Shown here piece after piece: positions 16,401 to 21,297 of a stretch of DNA of 21,297 bases. The stretch covers positions 223,341 to 244,637 of the forward strand of contig BFEA01000255.1 in NCBI GenBank assembly GCA_003427395.1. Reading direction: 5' to 3'. The notes beneath the pieces are model-generated. The model worked only from the letters and a program-made list of their open reading frames with translations. It ran no database searches and was not told the DNA's origin. Positions within the stretch are counted from its first letter, which is position 1. Every line of letters starts with the position of its first letter. Origin of the DNA: Chara braunii. Lineage: Eukaryota; Streptophyta; Charophyceae; Charales; Characeae. A program made the position numbers and the translations under genes.

Positions 16401-16983
16401 TCCACCACGACCTTAACATGAGAGACACAGCTTCACGACGTCCCGACACATTCCTCCACGACGTCCAGACTTACTCCTCCATACCCCAAATCCTTACAAC
16501 GAGACCCGCCGTCATCCACGACGTCCAAACACACTGTCAACCTTGCCTCCATAGCGCCCCAGCCGCCCTGTCATTCCTGCCTTTGTCGCAAAACCCTCCA
16601 TCGTGTGTGAATGTCGTTCCTGGCTATGCTGCGAGACCCGCCATCGTGCGCGAACGCGGGGCGGAAGAGCACTCCCGGTAACGCCCTGCCGCTTCAACAT
16701 TTATAGGACCTTTGTGATGGCTATTTTTGCTTCTAAAAACTCCTCTTCACACTCTCGGTTAGCCTGTTGCTGCTTCGTTCGTCAGCGAATGGCGTTGCCG
16801 GCCAAAAGGTGAGTCTGCAGTCCCGCAACTTTCCTTTAGTCACTTCGTACAACAGAGGACCAGCGCACCATCAGGAGATGAGCGGGCAGGTTTGTGACTC
16901 CCTTTTTTGCTGCTCCGATTCGTCAAATGCATGGATAACGTACATGTCACAAGTAAGTTTTTGCCTCTCCTTTCACTCCCGCT
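16401..16983. other. GC-rich stretch with repeated short words
   Basis: ACGACGTCC occurs three times between 16434 and 16535, and GAGACCCGCC occurs near 16500 and 16630. From about 16810 the sequence starts to resemble the tandem repeat that follows. Open frames on both strands reflect the GC-rich repeats. Confidence 0.4.
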
Positions 16984-17275
16984 CCTCCGTACTGCAGGAT
17001 GAGTTGCACCTTGGCCAACGAGAAAACCGCTAACCCAACAGTTCGCTCCGAGTCCTCGCTTCCTCCGTACTGCAGGATGAGTTGCGCCTTGGCCAACGAG
17101 AAAATCGCTAACCCCGTAGTTCGCTCCTCGCTTCCTCCGCTTACTGAGATGAGCGGCGCACCAACCCACAGGTGAGCCTCTAACCTCTGCGGCCCGCTCC
17201 TCGCTTCCTCTGCCGACAACCGGTGGACGAGCGCACGACCGACAGACAAGTCTTCAACCTCACATCTGACCTCAT
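16984..17275. repeat. GC-rich tandem repeat, period 72-78 bp
   Basis: Units begin CCTCCGTACTGCAGGATGAG at 16984 and 17062; weaker copies begin at 17134 and 17207, each ending in a GTTCGCTCCTCGCTT-like phrase. The first two units are nearly identical, the later ones strongly diverged. The array ends about 20 bases before a TATA-like box, a placement common for enhancer repeats in LTR or gene promoters; regulatory function is inference. Confidence 0.85.
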
Positions 17276-17297
17276 GCCCCTTCCTTCCACGCAGAGG

Positions 17298-17305
17298 GAT
17301 AAAAG
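17298..17305 (+). promoter_or_regulatory. TATA-like box
   Basis: GATAAAAG lies between the tandem repeat and the ATG at 17404. A start of transcription about 30 bases downstream would give a leader of about 75 bases. The evidence is position and sequence only. Confidence 0.35.
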
Positions 17306-17403
17306 AAGGCTACTTCCGCTGGTAGATTGAGCAACACCGAAGTATACGCCACTGTTTGGCTATACACGTAGAGAGATAGAGAGAGGTTGCTCTCGTCAAG
17401 AGG

Positions 17404-17504
17404 ATGACCAAAATCGGAATGAATCCATTGCTAGATCGGGGAAGATACATCGACCGGAGTTGGCCCCCTACAACCCTCTCTGACCATACGTATCTCCTAG
17501 CCAG
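17404..17504 (+). CDS. Candidate first exon of an unknown protein
   Basis: From ATG at 17404 the frame is open for 33 codons and ends in CTAGCCAG|GTAAGT, a near-perfect plant 5' splice site, followed by a C/T-rich stretch. The peptide starts MTKIGMNPLLDRGRY and ends in TYLLAR; no domain is recognisable in so short a piece. A possible continuation is the hydrophilic frame around 17570-17690, but no good acceptor precedes it. The exon-end sequence AGCCAGGTAAG also ends the minus-strand candidate at 8820, which may be coincidence. A retroelement leader with a splice donor is an alternative. Confidence 0.3.
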
Positions 17505-17509
17505 GTAAG

Positions 17510-18687
17510 TATCCGCTCCTACCCCTCATGCCCCTCTCTCTTTCTCTCTCACTCTTGCCAACGCACGTTCCTAAAACGATCAATCACGGCGATCAGCAAG
17601 GACATCAGTCAGACCAGGGTCATGACGATGAAGCGAAAGATAAAAGTTTAGAAAAAGAAAATGAATTTTTCGCTGGCCTTCCTCGTTACTTTCTCTTCCC
17701 CTGCGCAGTCTGCAGCTCATCCAACACCCAAACTGCACTCTTATTGCGGAATCTGACTACACAGATCAGTGCGCGGGTCTAAGAAGCCCCGAAATTGATA
17801 CTTAGTTTGCCCATTCTCGTTGAGAATCGGGCGAGTTGCTCGTTTTTCGTTGCGCCAGTATCCATCCATTCGACATCTCCCGCACGGCGCATTCTCTTAT
17901 TAACTCCTAATCTACTAACTCATTGCTAAAACTGACCTTGAATTCGGGTTTGCCCGACATAAAAACCTTTACGTAGGCTCTCCCTTCCTTCATATTTGTT
18001 AAGAGTTGAGGTGGATATGCTCGTTCTCCCTCCTTTTCCCTTTACTCCTCCATATCTCCGCACACTGTTTTCCTTCTCCTACTCCTACACTAACTTCCTT
18101 TCCGATATGACCTCGTTATCCAACTCAGTCGGGGCCAAAACCCCGAGATCGCCTTTTTTTCCTCCTCAATCGCTCGCCAAATGAGTGAGAACAATCCTTT
18201 TCTCTCTCGTCACACTTTGTTTCCAGCCATCCCCATTCCTTGACTGTATCTGGCATAAAAACGCGTCCAGATTCTTCCTTTTTCCCCAGCCTTGACTCCC
18301 CATTTCTTCTCTCGTCCTTTCTTGGGGCTCTACATGCGCCTAGCATAACTTCTCATCCACGTTGTCGTCTGCGGTATTATGCCTCAACACAACCTCACGA
18401 CTGCGTAGCACGCTGTTCGACAGCTTCGCCCTCCTCTGAGGACACTTCGATAGACAAGAAAATCGGTCAATAACGGATCCGACTAGTCTTCCGCCTCTAT
18501 ACCCAAAATCCGACGAGCAGCAAGCTCGTCAATACCAATACAGTCGTTCCTGAATCTGACGAATGCTAGCACCCTAGTATGGTTGCGACCTCCTCCACAA
18601 CACCCAATGCCTCTCCGCTTGGCAGTACTGCACGCGTGGATCCAGCCCCTCTCCAAAGCCAGGTTCAGACATGCGCAGCCAACTAAG
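17510..18687. other. Unassigned stretch, C/T-rich
   Basis: CATAAAAAC occurs near 17959 and again near 18253, each followed by C/T-rich DNA, which may reflect a degenerate duplication. No domain-bearing frame, RNA gene or element end was recognised. Confidence 0.35.
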
Positions 18688-18757
18688 GTCACCCCTAAGC
18701 ACAGGCCACACTAATCTTTTCTGTATCGTTCTAATATTAGCGGATGTCCCGAAGGAC
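18688..18757 (-). pseudogene. U6 snRNA pseudogene, copy 3 (3'-truncated)
   Basis: The minus strand begins GTCCTTCGGGACATCCGCTA, the plant U6 5' stem-loop, and continues through GAACGATACAGAAAAGATTA to about nucleotide 70. Substitutions fall in the ACAGAGA box (ACAGAAA) and in the following segment, and the 3' end is missing. No plant upstream sequence element is seen on its 5' side. It is the most diverged of the three copies and clearly not functional. Confidence 0.85.
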
Positions 18758-19270
18758 TTAGAGCTAGTCAATGGTCCCTGCTACCCCGAAGGGAAACAAC
18801 AGATGGCAACCAGCTACCAGGACCAGCTACTAGACGGTTCAAAAAGACCTCCGCCCCCTGTGCCCAAGTCTGACGGGCGGTCCGCTCGGCAATATCGCTG
18901 CGACCTCCACCACTGAGTCTGTGGCCCTAGTTGGTGTCTGTACTGAGAGCTAACCTGGACACCACAAAGGGTGTTGATACAAACTGCAGAACTATGGTCA
19001 GGCCCCGTCGGGCATGCTCAAGTTCAACCTTCCTACAATAGACCGAGGCAAAAATAGTCGGGCACCCATAATAGCCCGTGACGCCACTCAGGGGTTTCCG
19101 CCTCGAGGGGTAATCACCCACCGGTTTGCATGTACGTTGACCCCTATCGGTTCCTTCACGCTATACGATATTTCTTGTGTCGCCACCCACTGGTCTCAAT
19201 CTTGGAATCTCTTAGACAAAAGTCCGACATCGTAACCAATAGTGTTAGGCCCAAGGTCGAACCTAGTATT
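18758..19270. other. Unassigned stretch
   Basis: A phrase CCCAAGTCTGACGGGCGG (about 18864) resembles one near 18508, hinting at an old duplication. No gene recognised. Confidence 0.35.
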
Positions 19271-19281
19271 GGCGAACGCCT

Positions 19282-19288
19282 ATATAAG
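19282..19288 (+). promoter_or_regulatory. TATATAA box
   Basis: GCCTATATAAGCGG is a strong match to a plant TATA box. It lies inside the long frame at 19130-19912, which makes that frame less likely to be a gene that starts at 19130. No downstream gene was identified, so an LTR promoter or chance are both possible. Confidence 0.3.
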
Positions 19289-19299
19289 CGGGTACCACA

Positions 19300-19769
19300 C
19301 GGTGCACGGGTCTACCGAAACGTTCCAGAGCCACATCTCGGCCCATCAACTAACCTCACAGTCGTTAAGCCCCTACGCCTACCGCGCGCTCGTCCTCTCA
19401 CATACTCAGACCATTACTCAATGTGGCATTGTCGTCACTGCCGTCCTCCGCATGTACGCACATGTTGCAGCCAAACACACCAATCAGGAGACAAAACCCC
19501 TCTTAATCCTAGTTTAATCAGAGATAAGAACTTGGTCGGCAACCACGCTGGCTTCACAATCATTAACAAGAAGAGAGATCATGCACACCTTAAGTTTGCA
19601 CGCCCACACACTCTCTACTCTAGTCAACCATTCAGTCAGCGTAAACAACAGACACGGCCTCGACTTGCGCAGGGTACTCAAATCTTAAACCAAACTTATT
19701 TTCTGTCACTTGCAAAAACCAAGGCAGATACCCTTGTTAGGGTATTCGCAACGATACCTCGTAGTTTCT
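19300..19769. other. Unassigned stretch with a long but unconvincing frame
   Basis: An ATG frame of 260 codons spans 19130-19912, the longest in the window. It has no recognisable domain, is rich in H, R, S and T, and ends by translating the CTT/CGT microsatellite as serine runs. I do not call it a gene. Confidence 0.4.
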
Positions 19770-19847
19770 CCTCTTCTTCTTTTTTTTTTTCTTCTTCTTC
19801 TTCTTCTTCTTCTTCGTCGTCGTCGTCGTCGTCATCGTCGTCGTCCT
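19770..19847. repeat. Compound (CTT)n-(CGT)n microsatellite
   Basis: CTT steps, a T run, about eight CTT units, then about ten CGT/CAT units. The switch from CTT to CGT keeps the three-base period. Confidence 0.95.
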
Positions 19848-19849
19848 TT

Positions 19850-20190
19850 ATCTATTTCACGTTCCAAGTTCTTTCATTTCAGTTGCAATTGAACAATATT
19901 CTCTTTCTTTGAGTTATTGCACGACAATATAGCCAAGTCCGTAACACTTGGATCTTCGAATTGGTATGTATGTGGCTCGGGTTCGCCGATCGACTAACGA
20001 ACAAGAGAGTATTTGCAGATGGAGAACGTCAGGTTGAAGATTAAAGCATAAATCTGAATAAAAAAAACATTCAGAGGATGATAGTTACGAATCAGAAGAG
20101 GAAGGGGGTTCATGACTGATCTAAACTCTCTGAAGAAAGACATCTTAGGGGGAAAAACACCGGACTCCCGGATGTGGGAAAAAACAACGA
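19850..20190. other. Unassigned stretch between microsatellites
   Basis: No gene or RNA recognised. Confidence 0.4.
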
Positions 20191-20193
20191 TGA

Positions 20194-20196
<3 letters not shown>

Positions 20197-20244
<48 letters not shown>

Positions 20245-20269
20245 GGAGAGAGACGGAGAGAGAGAGAGA
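20197..20269. repeat. (GA)n microsatellite
   Basis: About 23 GA units, then GA interrupted twice by ACGG. Confidence 0.95.
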
Positions 20270-20430
20270 TATGACATCGCAGTTGGGTGTTCTTAGGGGG
20301 GGGAGGCGGGGCTGCAATAACGTTTCTCGGACGACATTGTTTCAAAATTCAAATTGATTGAAATATTATGAGAACCCTCAAACGTGCGCGCATATGTGTG
20401 CCAATTTTGAATGTCTGGTTTCATGATTGC

Positions 20431-20483
20431 GTTTTTTTTTTTTTTTAACTTATCTACGATTTTTTTTTTTTTTTTTTTTTTTT
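20431..20483. repeat. Two poly(T) tracts
   Basis: T runs of about 15 and 24 bases separated by AACTTATCTACGA. Confidence 0.9.
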
Positions 20484-20629
20484 CTCGTTGCACAAAATTT
20501 TTATAGATGTATCATTGTCATTGTTTACCTTCTGTATATCATCACCGATCAATATATCGAACAATCAATGAAACAGTCTATGGAACATTGAAGAACAATT
20601 GAAACGAAACGAAAAAGCGGTCACTATTC

Positions 20630-20870
20630 AACGGATTGGTTCATTGGTTGAGTGATTGGTGGATTGTTTGGTCTATTGATGGATGGCTTGCGACCCTCAG
20701 GAAAGGAGTGACCCCCACCCAATCAATCAATCAACAAATCAATCAATCAATCATTCAATGAATGAATGAATGAATGAATGAATGAATGAATGAATGAATG
20801 AGTGAATCAATCAATTAATCAAGCAATCAATCACTGGCAATTGGTCAATCAATCAAACAATAGTATGCAA
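20630..20870. repeat. Tetranucleotide repeat region with opposed halves
   Basis: The left part (20632-20690) is rich in ATTG steps. The right part has (AATC)n at about 20720-20753, about twelve (AATG) units at 20756-20803, and more CAAT-rich DNA to 20870. ATTG and CAAT are complementary, so the two halves can pair as a loose large hairpin. Confidence 0.85.
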
Positions 20871-20879
20871 ATAAATTAA

Positions 20880-21150
20880 TAAATATGTATGAATATCGTA
20901 TAAAAACAGGGTGGGGGGGGAAGACAGTTCATGTCAATGTTAACCCTACAAACATATCCCGACTATCATTTTATTGATTTTTGAAGTTTGTTTTTTATTG
21001 ATGTACGACCACATTGGATTTTAATGTTATTTTTGCCGGTTTTCAACTTCTTTTTTTTTTTGCTTCTTTGAAGGTATCATAGATGCAATGGCAGGACCGA
21101 TTACAATACGTGTACGCGCACAAGCTTCATATGCTCACCATGTGTGACAA
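20880..21150. other. AT-rich unassigned end region
   Basis: Contains a G8 run at about 20912 and a T run at about 21051-21061. No gene recognised. Confidence 0.45.
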
Positions 21151-21158
21151 CTTAGGAG

Positions 21159-21236
21159 TGAGAGAGAGAGAGGAAGAGAGGAAAACAAACAACACGCTCC
21201 ATATGTTTGCCAAATCATCGTAGGGCCAAGTTTCAA

Positions 21237-21297
<61 letters not shown>
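21159..21297. repeat. GA tract facing a (CT)n tract at the window end
   Basis: GAGAGAGAGAG at 21159-21181 faces a perfect (TC)n of at least 57 bases from 21241 to the end of the window, across about 60 unique bases. The tracts are complementary and could pair. The right tract continues beyond the window. Confidence 0.9.

Noticed and set aside
16840-17249. Two overlapping minus-strand frames with repeated peptide blocks
   Set aside because: They are translations of the 72-78 bp tandem repeat in two frames, with no independent support.
3121-18757. Functional U6 genes
   Set aside because: All three copies are truncated and none has the plant upstream sequence element with a correctly spaced TATA box.
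19130-19912. 260-codon open frame, the longest in the window
   Set aside because: No domain, no coding-like regularity, contains a TATATAA box, and its end merely translates the CTT/CGT microsatellite as serine runs.

Overview
The window comes from the nuclear genome of a land plant, and it is repeat-rich and gene-poor. The best evidence for a plant is three fragments of U6 snRNA. Their sequence matches the plant form: the 5' stem GUCC-UUCG-GGAC followed by CAUCCG, and the 3' end AUGGUCCAAA, rather than the animal 5' stem. An intact tRNA-Pro(UGG) of the plant nuclear type agrees with this. I cannot name the species. The mixture of decayed retroelements, foldback elements, satellites and long microsatellites suggests a large genome. 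I see no complete protein-coding gene. Most open frames are short, low-complexity, begin at non-ATG codons or overlap repeats. Only two short stretches (about 8820-9064 minus and 17404-17504 plus) look like possible first exons, because each runs open from an ATG to a consensus splice donor.

Left part (1-5300): an A-rich start, a family of GC-rich repeat modules (871-1396), an AT-rich unassigned stretch, a cluster of GC palindromes (2650-2740), a small foldback element (2987-3098), a U6 fragment abutting a tRNA-derived SINE (3121-3603), another foldback pair (4103-4298), and a tRNA-like head followed by antisense U6 and an A-rich tail (4327-4672). The intact tRNA-Pro gene follows (5164-5235, minus).

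Middle part (5300-10900): two copies of one long-TIR foldback element (6744-6911 and 9244-9412), a second tRNA-derived SINE head on the minus strand (about 7300), a cluster of decayed tRNA-Pro-like units (7731-8251), a nested tandem duplication (8443-8750) and a candidate minus-strand first exon.

The most striking part is 10927-13253. Two 84-bp direct repeats, differing only by transitions, enclose (i) a 123-bp-period satellite array (11385-11985) and (ii) nine dispersed hairpins (12226-12977). The hairpins share one architecture: a 12-nt conserved loop, a 4-bp CATT/AATG inner stem, a single unpaired pyrimidine, and an outer stem whose sequence differs between copies while its pairing is kept in most of them. 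That is compensatory variation, and I do not recognise the family. The setting could be the variable non-coding part of an old LTR retrotransposon, but this is inference.

Right part (13260-21297): a second, reordered block of the GC-rich repeat modules (14057-14934), a C/T-rich stretch, a 72-78 bp GC-rich tandem repeat just upstream of a TATA-like box and a possible exon with splice donor (16984-17510), a third U6 fragment (18688-18757), and many microsatellites, including a (CT)n tract that runs off the end of the window.
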